Assembly: GCF_007786455.1 (NCBI RefSeq)
Contig: NZ_VNJK01000003.1
Location: 310,001 to 374,000, forward strand
Source of the DNA: Paenibacillus agilis
GTDB lineage: Bacteria; Bacillota; Bacilli; Paenibacillales; Paenibacillaceae
Direction of reading: 5' to 3'
DNA length: 64,000 nucleotides
The translations under genes and the position numbers were made by a program. The notes beneath the pieces were generated by a model, which saw only the letters and a list, made by a program, of their open reading frames with translations, was not told where the DNA came from and did no database searches. Shown in pieces: positions 54,921 through 63,632 of the stretch (position 1 is its first letter; every line of letters starts with the position of its first letter).

Positions 54921-56444
54921 CTATGACAACACGCGCTGAAGGACACGCATGGTGCGCGCGACGATATCGCGCACCTCTTCTGGCGTGACGCAGAGCGGCA
55001 GCCAGAAGTAGAGCGTGTCCCCAAGCGGGCGGAGAATAAGTCCTTCTTCGAAGCCCGCTTGGTAGATGGTAGCCCCGATGCGCTGCTCGGGGCGGAAGGG
55101 TTCGCGGCGTTCGGCATCGGCATACAGGTCGAACGCTGCGACAAGACCGAGCTGGCGCACATCAGCGACGTGCGGCAGTTCGGTCAAGCCAGAGTCACGG
55201 AGGGCGGCTGCCAGCGCGACGGCGGAGACTTGCGCTCGTTCGAGCACTTGCTCTTCCTCGAACAAGCGCAAGCTTTCAAGTGCTACGGCGCAAGCGACCG
55301 GGTTACCGGTGAAGCTGTGGCCGTGGAAGAATGTCTTCTGCGTATGATAGTCATCATAGAACGCAGCATAAATATCATCCGTGCATAAGGTTACGGCCAG
55401 CGGCATAACACCCGCTGTTAGCCCTTTGCTAAGGCACATGATGTCAGGGCTAACCCCAGCGTGCTCGCAGGCAAACATCTTGCCTGTACGGCCAAAGCCC
55501 GTTGCCACCTCGTCAGCGATGAGGTGGACATTATGCTGCGTGCATAGCTCTCGCAGCCCCTGCATGTACGCAGCCGGCGTCATAATCATGCCGCCTGCGC
55601 CCATGAGCATCGGCTCCACAACGATGCCAGCGATCGTGTCGCCTTCACGTTCAAACAGCTCGCGCACCGCAGCTAACGCGGGCTCCGCAACTTCGCTTTC
55701 GTTCTCCAGCCTAGCCGCGGCAGATACGCCTTTATCCGTCATGCCTGTCTCTGTCGTCCTCATACCCCGCATAAGGTTCGTGTCTACATCACATTCCTGA
55801 TATAGAGGCGAACTAAGCTTCTGTGCCGACTCCCCAGCCTGTGTCATATCTTCCGTCAGCTTGGTAGCTGCATACCGAGCTTGCCTCAAATCTGCAGCCG
55901 GAACGCGGTGCGCGTGGAAGAGCAGCGGCTTGAACAGCGCATGATACAGTGCTACGCCACCCACACTAACGGCGCCCAGCGTATCGCCGTGATAGCTTCC
56001 GTCGAGGTAAACGAACTTCGTCTTCGACATCTGCCCAATCTGCTGCCAGTATTGAAATGACATTTTCAGCGCCACTTCAACGGCCGTCGAGCCATTATCG
56101 GAGTAGAACACCTTATTAAGACCCTCCGGCGTAATCTCAACCAGCTTTTCCGCCAGCTTAATGCCTGGCGCATGTGTCAGTCCGCTAAACATAATATGGT
56201 CAAACGCATCCAACTGGCGTTGAATAGCCGCTTTAATTCGTGGATGCCCGTGCCCATGCACATTGCACCACCATGAGGAAACCGTATCATAATAGCGGCG
56301 ACCATCCGCATCGATTAAGAAGATACCTTCCGCGCGCTCAATAAGCAGATGGTCTTTATGTTCATAGTCTTTCATTTGTGTGAATGGATGCCACACATAC
56401 TGCTTGTCCTTCAAGAGCAGCTCCTGTTTCTGCTTTGGGTCCAT
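54921..56444 (-). CDS. bioA: adenosylmethionine-8-amino-7-oxononanoate aminotransferase
   Basis: A 507-residue PLP enzyme of biotin synthesis that converts KAPA to DAPA. It has the BioA amino end VWHPFTQMKDYEHKDHLLIERA, the SWWCNVHGHGHP motif, the GSYHGDTLGA block, IADEVATGFGRTGK with the PLP Asp, and the Schiff-base Lys in CLSKGLTAG. At about residues 190-245 there is an extra polar segment rich in Ser, Thr and Glu, making it longer than the usual 440-460 residues. No other biotin genes are nearby. The gene is visibly G+C rich. A BirA-like operator lies just upstream. Confidence 0.92.
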   Translation of the reverse strand: MDPKQKQELLLKDKQYVWHPFTQMKDYEHKDHLLIERAEGIFLIDADGRRYYDTVSSWWCNVHGHGHPRIKAAIQRQLDAFDHIMFSGLTHAPGIKLAEKLVEITPEGLNKVFYSDNGSTAVEVALKMSFQYWQQIGQMSKTKFVYLDGSYHGDTLGAVSVGGVALYHALFKPLLFHAHRVPAADLRQARYAATKLTEDMTQAGESAQKLSSPLYQECDVDTNLMRGMRTTETGMTDKGVSAAARLENESEVAEPALAAVRELFEREGDTIAGIVVEPMLMGAGGMIMTPAAYMQGLRELCTQHNVHLIADEVATGFGRTGKMFACEHAGVSPDIMCLSKGLTAGVMPLAVTLCTDDIYAAFYDDYHTQKTFFHGHSFTGNPVACAVALESLRLFEEEQVLERAQVSAVALAAALRDSGLTELPHVADVRQLGLVAAFDLYADAERREPFRPEQRIGATIYQAGFEEGLILRPLGDTLYFWLPLCVTPEEVRDIVARTMRVLQRVLS

Positions 56445-56482
56445 AAGTACCTCCTAATGGAGCATCTAGCTCATAAATATAT

Positions 56483-56513
56483 GTTAACTTTATTTTAATA
56501 TAATTAGGTTAAC
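56483..56513 (-). promoter_or_regulatory. BirA-like operator upstream of bioA
   Basis: Two GTTAAC palindromes (56483-56488 and 56508-56513) flank an A+T-rich 19-base spacer, resembling the biotin repressor operator of Firmicutes. The spacer looks four bases longer than I recall for B. subtilis. It lies about 40 bases before the bioA start. Confidence 0.5.
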
Positions 56514-56837
56514 GTATGCTAGGTATTTGTACAAATGTAATGCTGCAATAAAATAATAGAGGTTGATCAGCATTTAATTAGAAAAGGGAGTTTGAAAGCT
56601 AGCTAGTATATGTATGGGATGATGCTAGGATAATTATCGAACCGAACAGAAAACGATAGGCTTCAATCTAGAATCTCATATTACTCCTAAAAGGCTTACA
56701 GCTCCCAAATGAGTGATTGAGGAGAGTAAGCCTTTCTGCCTTTTTACGCGATGAAAAAAGCACGGAGCAATAGGATTACCATAGACAAGCTTGCTGCTTC
56801 CGCTCTAGTAATCTATTAGCCTGTTCTATGCATTTAT
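56514..56837. other. gap upstream of bioA and downstream of the YheC/D gene
   Basis: Apart from the terminator at 56690-56745, no gene or clear signal is visible in this A+T-rich region. Confidence 0.4.
56690..56745. terminator. long-loop hairpin near the YheC/D gene end
   Basis: AAAGGCTTAC (56690-56699) pairs with GTAAGCCTTT (56726-56735); CTGCCTTTTT follows on the plus strand. The loop is 26 bases. It could end transcription in either direction. Confidence 0.65.
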
Positions 56838-57590
56838 CTAAAAATTGCGGCGGTAGCGTCGTATGCGGTGATACATCGTAAGGTCGGATATTTTACTAAA
56901 TGGCTTTATATCTGGTCTCGTATTTACTTCTATAATCCATGGGCGAAGCTTTTGATCGAGGCCGATGTCGAACCCAAGCTCTTGCAGGAATGGGTATTTA
57001 CGAGAAAGGACACGGGCCCCCTTAAGACAGAGATGGCGTATCTCAGCTTCTAGATTATTATAGGTTTCTATTGATCTACCAGTACGAGTAATGACAAATG
57101 GAACAGGGGTAATATCGGCGCCTTGGCTGCCGTTCGTAACTGCTTTACGCGGTTGGGCAATGCGAGCAACCATGCCTGTAAAATGCCAATTCCATTTGCG
57201 ATCGACCTGTGTCACGGCTCTTATATCTAGCAATCGTCCATTATAGCGAAGCAAGTCAATCCCTCTCTGCACGACATGGACATGGTTACGAGTGTAGGGT
57301 CTGAGCTCTTTAACTAGTTTGCGCCAAGTAAGACCCGAACGGATTCGGTCGCCACGTTGAACAGAAAATGATGTACCCTTGGCATTATTCTGCTGAACAC
57401 GCATAACACCTTTGCCTTGCGAGCCATGATCAGGCTTTACATACACCATGCCGTGACGCCTAAGGAGCTTATCCAATGCGGAAGCTCGGTAAAGCATCGT
57501 CTGTGGAATAGCCCGGCGTACGGTTTTGTTGCGCACTAGTACTGCTGTTTTTATCCACTTACTTGCTATACGCCTACTTTTAGTAGCCAT
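56838..57590 (-). CDS. YheC/YheD-type ATP-grasp protein (spore coat associated)
   Basis: A 250-residue protein with the ATP-grasp fold seen in the YheC/YheD family of Bacillales: VYVKPDHGSQGKGVMRVQ (residues 49-66) is the ATP-binding loop, DIRAVTQVDRKW follows, and WIIEVNTRPDIK is the metal-binding end. Family members are associated with the spore coat. It is short relative to YheC/D of B. subtilis, lacking most of the amino-terminal region. AGAGGTGG precedes ATG 57590. It is divergent from the adenylate-forming enzyme operon. Confidence 0.85.
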   Translation of the reverse strand: MATKSRRIASKWIKTAVLVRNKTVRRAIPQTMLYRASALDKLLRRHGMVYVKPDHGSQGKGVMRVQQNNAKGTSFSVQRGDRIRSGLTWRKLVKELRPYTRNHVHVVQRGIDLLRYNGRLLDIRAVTQVDRKWNWHFTGMVARIAQPRKAVTNGSQGADITPVPFVITRTGRSIETYNNLEAEIRHLCLKGARVLSRKYPFLQELGFDIGLDQKLRPWIIEVNTRPDIKPFSKISDLTMYHRIRRYRRNF

Positions 57591-57711
57591 CTTCTATGCA
57601 CCACCTCTTTTTAATATAAGCTATGCCTGTCATGTTAAGGAGGATTGGGCAGACGGGCTCGAAAGTTCTGCATAGTATAGTATGAACAATCTTGAAAGTA
57701 GGGTTGCCATA

Positions 57712-58944
57712 ATGGTAGAGATAAACGCCCCGCATATTGCAGCAAAGCTGCAGGAAGTAAAGCAGCTTTACCCTTGGTATACGACTCTGCTGGAAGGAGC
57801 GTGTATCGATAGTTGGCCTAAACTACCTTTGCTCACACATGATAGGCTGCTTCCTTATTTCGACGAAACAGAATTAGTGCAAGAACCTAATTGGAATATC
57901 TATCGAACATCGGGTACTAGCGGAAAAAGAAGAAAAGCGATTGGCTATGATGCTCTTGATGAGGAGGCGTATGTTGAGCACAAGGTGCAGCTGTTCGGTA
58001 AGCTGCTGGAAGGCAAGGGGTTAACAAGAGCCCTAAGTGATATGGGAACGGGTCATGCGGCTGCTACAGCGCAGGAAATTTTCGAAAAGCTTGGTATGGC
58101 GTGCTGGACGATTCCATTCCAACAACCTGTCGAAGAGCATCTTGCCTGCATTGCAGAGCACCGTCCGGAAGTGTTGTATACGATGCCTTCGATTTTGGAT
58201 CGTCTCGTCAAGGCGGCGCCTGCTGGCTTTGATTGGGGGATTCAGGTTGTCATTCTAGTAGGTGAAGTAGCAGCTCCAGCATGGCGCAAGCGAATGGCAG
58301 ATGTATTCGGTATTGCGGCTGATGATGTGAAAGATACGTACGGCAGCATCGAGGTTGGTACAATGGCTTATCATGATGCAGGAATTGGACGCTATGTCCT
58401 GATGGAGGGCATTACAGCAGAAGGGGTATCTCCTGCGGAAGTAGGGCTGCCCGATATACATTTACCAGAAGGAGAACAAGTTCTCGTTCTAACCTCATTC
58501 GTCCGCAGACGATTCCCTGTATTGCGTTATGTGACTTATGATATCGTTCGAGATCTCCGTTCAGAATGGATAGATGGGCGGCAGGTAACGACATTTGAAG
58601 CTATCGTCAAACGGATTGGTCCTGAGCTGAAGCATGGTGAGAAAATTAGCCTGTACGATATCGAGGATGCCGTGTTCCAGCATGTGAAACAGGCGGATGT
58701 CCGCGTCATCGTAGAGCATAACCAACTACATGTGTATATTGATAGTCCGCAGCCTATCGACAACGTCCTTTATCAGAAGATTCGCTCCAGCTTGCATGAG
58801 GCGATTCCAGAGATTGGGCAGATGATTGATTCTGGTATTTTAGAGGACATGAATGTGCATCTTGTCAATTTGCTAGATCCAGATGCAGTACCAAGCTTGA
58901 ATCATCAAGCGGTGAAGCAGAAGAAGTTATACATTCAAGAATAA
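57712..58944 (+). CDS. PaaK-like adenylate-forming enzyme
   Basis: A 410-residue member of the phenylacetate-CoA ligase/F390 synthetase branch of the ANL superfamily. The P-loop YRTSGTSGKRRK is at residues 64-75, DTYGSIEVG gives the A5-type motif, and YDIVRDL with VKRIG cover the A7-A8 region; a C-terminal lid of about 110 residues is present. It activates a carboxylic acid as acyl-AMP. The acid is unknown. It heads an operon with SbnA- and SbnB-like enzymes, so the acid may be joined to diaminopropionate. ATG 57712 has AGTAGGG upstream; ATG 57682 has no site. Confidence 0.8.
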   Translation: MVEINAPHIAAKLQEVKQLYPWYTTLLEGACIDSWPKLPLLTHDRLLPYFDETELVQEPNWNIYRTSGTSGKRRKAIGYDALDEEAYVEHKVQLFGKLLEGKGLTRALSDMGTGHAAATAQEIFEKLGMACWTIPFQQPVEEHLACIAEHRPEVLYTMPSILDRLVKAAPAGFDWGIQVVILVGEVAAPAWRKRMADVFGIAADDVKDTYGSIEVGTMAYHDAGIGRYVLMEGITAEGVSPAEVGLPDIHLPEGEQVLVLTSFVRRRFPVLRYVTYDIVRDLRSEWIDGRQVTTFEAIVKRIGPELKHGEKISLYDIEDAVFQHVKQADVRVIVEHNQLHVYIDSPQPIDNVLYQKIRSSLHEAIPEIGQMIDSGILEDMNVHLVNLLDPDAVPSLNHQAVKQKKLYIQE

Positions 58945-58976
58945 GAATTGCAGTCAAATAGAAGGGTGTGGTAAGT

Positions 58977-59993
58977 GTGAGCGCTCATGCGCATATGATG
59001 ACGGTCATTGGTAATACGCCAGTGGTTAAGCTGCAGCGCTTGTTCAAACATGCTTCATTCGATGCGTATGTAAAGTTGGAAATGCTGAACCCGGGTGGAA
59101 GCATAAAGGATCGTCCTGCCAAAGTGATGCTGCAAGAGGCTTTGCGTGAAGGCAAACTTCGACCAGGGTCAGTAGTTGTCGAATCAAGTTCAGGTAACCT
59201 GGCCATCGGCTTGGCGCAAATTTGCAATCTGATCGGATGTACCTTTATTTGCGTCGTGGATCCGCGTACCACGTTAACGAACATACGTATATTGCGTGCC
59301 TACGGTGCTCGTATCGATCTCGTTCGTGAGCCAGATCCGGCTACTGGTGAATATTTGCCTGCTCGTTTGGCCAGGGTGCGTCATTGGCTGCGCAAGCTTC
59401 CGAATGCATTTTGGCCGAACCAATATGGCAACACAAATAATCCACTTTCTCATCAGCAGACGACGATGGCGGAGATCGCAGCTGACTTGCCACGAGTAGA
59501 CTATTTATTTTGCGGAGTAAGTACCTGTGGGACGATTCGTGGCTGTATTGAATATATTCGTGCTAATCGACTTGCAACGAAGGTTATTGCGGTTGATGCT
59601 CTTGGCAGCTCGATATTTGGCAGCAACAAACCGAAGCAGCGTCGTTTACTTCCAGGGCTCGGTGCGGCTGTACGGCCAGCACTATGCCCGGATAATGGAA
59701 TTGACGAGATCATCGAGGTTGACGATCTGGAATGCATTATTGGTTGCAGAAGACTAGCTCGCTTGGAGTCTGTTCTCGTTGGAGGGTCTTCAGGTGGCAT
59801 GATCGCTGCATTAGAGAAGTTTCAGGATCGGATAGCCGCAGGTTCAACCTGCGCATTAATACTCCCTGATAGAGGGGAGCGATATTTAGAGACCGTATAT
59901 GATGATCAATGGATCGCCAAATTTTTTGGTAAGGAAGCATTGGACCAAGTTCGTGCACGGCAAGCAAGTGAAGGCGGGGTGGAGATCGCGTGA
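58977..59993 (+). CDS. sbnA: SbnA-like PLP enzyme for 2,3-diaminopropionate
   Basis: A 338-residue cysteine-synthase-fold enzyme. In Staphylococcus, SbnA joins O-phosphoserine with glutamate to form N-(1-amino-1-carboxy-2-ethyl)-glutamate. The PLP lysine is K44 in GGSIKDRPAK, SSSGNLAIGLA binds the substrate carboxylate, and VGGSSGGM binds the PLP phosphate. The gene order with an SbnB-like partner supports SbnA rather than ordinary cysteine synthase. GTG 58977 has AAGGG ten bases upstream; GTG 58968 is too close. It overlaps the next gene by four bases. Confidence 0.87.
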   Translation: MSAHAHMMTVIGNTPVVKLQRLFKHASFDAYVKLEMLNPGGSIKDRPAKVMLQEALREGKLRPGSVVVESSSGNLAIGLAQICNLIGCTFICVVDPRTTLTNIRILRAYGARIDLVREPDPATGEYLPARLARVRHWLRKLPNAFWPNQYGNTNNPLSHQQTTMAEIAADLPRVDYLFCGVSTCGTIRGCIEYIRANRLATKVIAVDALGSSIFGSNKPKQRRLLPGLGAAVRPALCPDNGIDEIIEVDDLECIIGCRRLARLESVLVGGSSGGMIAALEKFQDRIAAGSTCALILPDRGERYLETVYDDQWIAKFFGKEALDQVRARQASEGGVEIA

Positions 59994-60952
59994 AATATAT
60001 AACGGAAGACGACTTGCGGCAGATTGGCATTCCGTGGGCATCCTTAAGTGATGTAATAGCAGAAGTTTCCCTCGCTTATGGCGAGGGGGACTATGCCCAG
60101 CCTATTAAGCCATATTTGAAATTCGGAGATGCGAGCAATCGAATCATTGCCATGCCTGCTTATATTAGCAGGCCGATTCGTGCAGCAGGTATGAAGTGGA
60201 TTGCCAGCTATCCCGAAAATGTGAATAAAGGTCTTCCACGAGCGAACAGCGTTACCATTTTAAATGATCCTGATACGGGAATACCCAACTATATTGTTAA
60301 TGGCAGCTTAATAAGTACGATACGGACAACTGCAGTTAGTGCTGCTCTACTGCGCAAGCTGTTGCAAGAACGTAAAGGGGATGATCTGCAAGTTGCTGTC
60401 ATTGGGATGGGACCAATCGGCCAACATCATGTAAATATGTTGACGAGTTTGTTTAGCGAACGAATTGCGGAGATTCGTGTTTATGATAAAAGAGAAATAA
60501 GTTTCTCATTGCCCATAGTTAACGATGTGCCTGTAAAGGCGGTTGCGACGTGGCAGGAGGCATACCTAAACGCCGATATCGTATTTACTTGTACAGCTTC
60601 CAGCGCAAGATATATTCATATTCCATCTAAAGAAGGCAGCATTCTTATGCATGTATCCCTACGCGACTATTTGCCCGAAGCCAAAGCAAGTAGCGGCTTA
60701 GTCGTTGTAGATAGCTGGGATGAAATATGTCGGGCGGATACGGATATAGAGCGGCTGCATCTTGACGAAGGATTGCAAGAAGAGCATACAGTCACGCTTT
60801 CTGAGGTGATTGCTGGTAAGGTGGAAATAGATGCCTCATGGAATGAACGAATATGGTTTACTCCGATGGGCTTGGCTGTATTTGATGTAGCGGTAGCTGC
60901 TTGGTATACGAGGCAAGCCGATGAGCTTGGAATTGGTCTTCAACTGGATTGA
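59990..60952 (+). CDS. sbnB: SbnB-like dehydrogenase (ornithine cyclodeaminase family)
   Basis: A 320-residue NAD-dependent enzyme. SbnB oxidatively cleaves the SbnA product to L-2,3-diaminopropionate and 2-oxoglutarate. The ornithine-cyclodeaminase fold is shown by RAAGMKWIASYPENVNKGLPRA (in parts), ISTIRTTAVSAALLRKLL and the nucleotide motif VAVIGMGPIGQHHVNML (about residues 131-147). It starts at GTG 59990 inside the SbnA stop (GTGA), so the two are coupled. No NRPS, siderophore synthetase or export gene follows. Confidence 0.87.
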   Translation: MKYITEDDLRQIGIPWASLSDVIAEVSLAYGEGDYAQPIKPYLKFGDASNRIIAMPAYISRPIRAAGMKWIASYPENVNKGLPRANSVTILNDPDTGIPNYIVNGSLISTIRTTAVSAALLRKLLQERKGDDLQVAVIGMGPIGQHHVNMLTSLFSERIAEIRVYDKREISFSLPIVNDVPVKAVATWQEAYLNADIVFTCTASSARYIHIPSKEGSILMHVSLRDYLPEAKASSGLVVVDSWDEICRADTDIERLHLDEGLQEEHTVTLSEVIAGKVEIDASWNERIWFTPMGLAVFDVAVAAWYTRQADELGIGLQLD

Positions 60953-61076
60953 TGTTAACTATTTTAAAATACCCCATTCAGGATGGTCCTATTTATGTAT
61001 GTACTACCGATAACAGTAAGTACTGGTCGAGTTCATGTAAGGAGGCTGTCTGGTGGGAGCTTAATTTAGTTAAGAG

Positions 61077-61105
61077 AGAGGGCTGATGAGACAGCCCTCT
61101 GTTTT
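61077..61105. terminator. terminator after the sbnAB-like operon
   Basis: AGAGGGCT (61077-61084) pairs with AGCCCTCT (61093-61100), followed by GTTTTAC. A longer overlapping GGCTGTCT/AGACAGCC pairing is also possible from 61043. It lies between convergent genes. Confidence 0.75.
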
Positions 61106-61121
61106 ACATAGCTGTGAACTG

Positions 61122-61382
61122 TTATGGTATGTCGACTGCAGTAATTTTCTTGATAGAAATATAGTATATTGTTCCACCTACGAGTAGAATGACAGTACCA
61201 TTTTCAATCCCTAGAAATCTACCAACGCGCTCGACAGAGTCGAAGTGAACGCTAATCGTAGTACCAAGAGAAATTCTTTTCAGGATAGCTAACGGACCTT
61301 TTAGACCATCGTTTTGACCGCCATAACCTCCGTAGTTGCCGCCGTAGTTACCGCCATATCCGCAGTTGTTGTAATACGACAT
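61122..61382 (-). CDS. Gly/Tyr-rich coat-like protein with DUF2642-like domain
   Basis: An 86-residue protein. The first 22 residues are a GYGGNYGG-type repeat region, as in spore coat and crust proteins. The rest (ISLGTTISVHFDSVERVGRFLGIENGTVILLVGG then TIYYISIKKITAVDI) has the Sm-like beta pattern of DUF2642 spore-coat proteins. AAAGGAGG precedes the ATG. A role in the spore surface is inferred from composition. Confidence 0.7.
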   Translation of the reverse strand: MSYYNNCGYGGNYGGNYGGYGGQNDGLKGPLAILKRISLGTTISVHFDSVERVGRFLGIENGTVILLVGGTIYYISIKKITAVDIP

Positions 61383-61590
61383 CTTGCTTCCTCCTTTTAT
61401 TTGAGAAGATACTGTAATATATGAGAGAGTTGTCAGATCGGACTAGATTAATAGAGGAGGAGAAATGCTGATTTTACTATAATGCGAGATTGGCATACGA
61501 GCTGTCTTTTCTATTTGCAAACAATGGCCCTTCATAAGATAATGATTGCACGTTGTTATTGATTCGTTTAAGAAGGGAAGGCGGGATAGG

Positions 61591-61977
61591 ATGATACTCG
61601 GTCTTGGTCACGATATTTTAGAAATTGATCGCATTGGTCGTTTACTGGATGGAAAGAGCAGAGATCGCTACTTGCAGCGCATCTTGACGCCGCGAGAGCT
61701 TACGCTTCTTCAACAATATGAGTCGAGATCCTTGGAGTGGGTAGCAGGACGTTTTGCTGCCAAAGAGGCAGTCGTTAAAGCATTCGGCTGTGGAATTGGC
61801 TCTATCCTTGGATTTCAAGATATTGAGGTCCTTCCTGCGGAATCAGGCAAACCTTATGTAGAGCTCAGTCAATCAGGATGGGAGCGATTAGGGCTTGAAG
61901 CTGAGCATACGCGAATCCATATTAGCATTTCCCATCAGCCGCACATCGCATCAGCAGTCTGTATCGTTGAGCAATAG
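61591..61977 (+). CDS. acpS: holo-[acyl-carrier-protein] synthase
   Basis: A 128-residue enzyme that transfers phosphopantetheine to acyl carrier protein. The two signatures are GLGHDILEI with D8 and RFAAKEAVVKAFG with the catalytic Glu. The length is typical. ATG 61591 has AAGG-rich purine sequence upstream; the longer frame from 61546 has no site. It ends in a terminator shared with a convergent gene. Confidence 0.93.
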   Translation: MILGLGHDILEIDRIGRLLDGKSRDRYLQRILTPRELTLLQQYESRSLEWVAGRFAAKEAVVKAFGCGIGSILGFQDIEVLPAESGKPYVELSQSGWERLGLEAEHTRIHISISHQPHIASAVCIVEQ

Positions 61978-62025
61978 AATAGCAAGCTAGAATAAGACGA
62001 ATTTCATAGAGCCATGAACATAGAA

Positions 62026-62069
62026 AATAACCTCCATTCTTACTGCTGTCAGTTAGCGTGGAGGTTATT
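62026..62069. terminator. bidirectional terminator between acpS and the lipoprotein gene
   Basis: AATAACCTCCA (62026-62036) pairs perfectly with TGGAGGTTATT (62059-62069). Both genes converge on it. Confidence 0.85.
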
Positions 62070-62082
62070 GTCGTTACTTTAT

Positions 62083-62658
62083 TTATTCGATTTCAGTCAA
62101 AGTTACGAGTTGGAATGCATCCGTATAATCTTTAATATTTACAAGTTCTTTATCCATGCTCTTCTTGGTATGCAGAACCTTCATTTGCTTCATAGTGCCT
62201 TTTATCGTTTCGAACGTACTGTCCTTCACAACCACATATGCATCTGTATAACGTCTGGAATCACCAATGACACAGTTACCTTCGTAGCTTAAATCTAATC
62301 CTTCTAGCTGGATGTGCTTATCTTCGGGTTTAGCGAACAGTAAGCCACTTTCATTTCGAATCGTTGGCATTCCTTTTAGAATGCTTAGCTGTGTGTTGTT
62401 TTTTACTTCGTTCCATAGCTCCATACGAATTAGCTCGCGTGCCGTCGTTTCAGATAAGACGATAACTTCTTTTCCCTGTGTACTGACTTTTTTTACGTTG
62501 TACATCTTTTGCGATTTAATATCCTCTTTATATGTCTCTGCTACTTGTTTAAGTTTAGCTTCATCTCCATAAAGGATAAGTCCGTTTGCTTGATTTATAC
62601 AGCCTGTTAAAATAGCCATCATCATGACAACGAGCATTGTTAGCGCAGCTTTCTTCAT
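62083..62658 (-). CDS. lipoprotein of unknown function
   Basis: A 191-residue exported protein. A signal peptide ends in lipobox LTGC (Cys20). The mature region is polar and mixed alpha/beta, with no motif I recognise. It is preceded by a usual ribosome site and stands alone. Confidence 0.75.
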   Translation of the reverse strand: MKKAALTMLVVMMMAILTGCINQANGLILYGDEAKLKQVAETYKEDIKSQKMYNVKKVSTQGKEVIVLSETTARELIRMELWNEVKNNTQLSILKGMPTIRNESGLLFAKPEDKHIQLEGLDLSYEGNCVIGDSRRYTDAYVVVKDSTFETIKGTMKQMKVLHTKKSMDKELVNIKDYTDAFQLVTLTEIE

Positions 62659-62834
62659 TGTTGTAATTCCTCCATAGATCGTTGATAGATTGTCGTATAT
62701 CTGTTGACTACTACTATATCAATGGAGATTGGATAGAACTATCGAATGAGATGACAGGAAGCTTACAGATTTGCAAGAATGATGTTGTGAGTCGGAAACA
62801 CAGTAGTTCAGTAGCAGTGCGGTGGCCGTGAAGT

Positions 62835-62880
62835 GAAAAAAGGTCATGGCGTCCTCTTGAATGGAAGACTTCATGACCTT
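62835..62880 (-). terminator. terminator after the cytochrome c gene
   Basis: On the minus strand AAGGTCATG pairs with CATGACCTT (62872-62880 and 62840-62848), followed by TTTTTT. Confidence 0.85.
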
Positions 62881-62919
62881 GCGGTTAATGATACTGTGCT
62901 TCTAAGTATCATTTTTGAT

Positions 62920-63363
62920 TTATTTGGCTTGTTCCTTTTTCGTTGCAAGCCATGCAGCGACCTTTTCGGCATCTTCGTCGCTAACACGTCCGCTTTGGGA
63001 AGGCATTCTGCCTTTGCCTTCTTTAATGATTGTTACGATTTGGTCTTTTGTCAGGCGATCGCCAACGGTAGTCAAATTCGTTTCGGGTCCCATTTTGCCA
63101 CTTAAATCTGCGGCGTGACAGGACAAGCAAGATTTCTTATATACTTGTACCGCATCTGCTGGGCCTTCGAGCTGAGCACTTTCCTGCTGCGTTCCGCCGC
63201 CGCATGCAGTCAACCCTATCGTGATCAAAAGCAGAAACGAAGATATAAGCAATCGTTTCTTTTTCGACTGTTTTCTTTGGTTTGATTGCTGCAGATGCGA
63301 GGTCTCTTTTTGGTTATGTATCCTCATTTGTATTATCTCATCCTCTCTGTATAACGTTGCCAT
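62920..63363 (-). CDS. lipid-anchored cytochrome c (CccB-like)
   Basis: A 147-residue small membrane-tethered cytochrome. A signal segment ends in lipobox LTAC near residue 54. The heme motif CLSCH lies near residue 79 and the Met axial ligand is probably in GRMPSQ near 119. The length and fold match cytochrome c-551 of Bacillus, which carries electrons to an oxidase. The start is uncertain: ATG 63363 has GAGG five bases upstream but gives a 38-residue leader; ATG 63327 gives a shorter one. Neighbours are unrelated. Confidence 0.85.
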   Translation of the reverse strand: MATLYREDEIIQMRIHNQKETSHLQQSNQRKQSKKKRLLISSFLLLITIGLTACGGGTQQESAQLEGPADAVQVYKKSCLSCHAADLSGKMGPETNLTTVGDRLTKDQIVTIIKEGKGRMPSQSGRVSDEDAEKVAAWLATKKEQAK

Positions 63364-63632
63364 GTATGCCTCATTGAGCTGAGTAAGTGTCGTTGTCTTA
63401 TTGGTTTGTCTTATATTTCCTTATGCTATCAGTATAGTAAGGAGTGATAGAGATAGGCAAGCACGATAACCGTTTGTTGGCAGAACGTTCACAATACAGG
63501 CTGCTGATGTATAATGGACTTTTGGATATCTACGATAACAGATGATGAACAGCAATAAATAGTTGGTATCGTCATAACTAGAAATAGAAAGTAAAAATAG
63601 AGGATCGAGAACAGAGGATTGGGGAGACTTAT

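Noticed and set aside
55059-55800. Open frames on the plus strand opposite bioA
   Set aside because: They are shadows of the G+C-rich aminotransferase gene, without ribosome sites or recognisable motifs.
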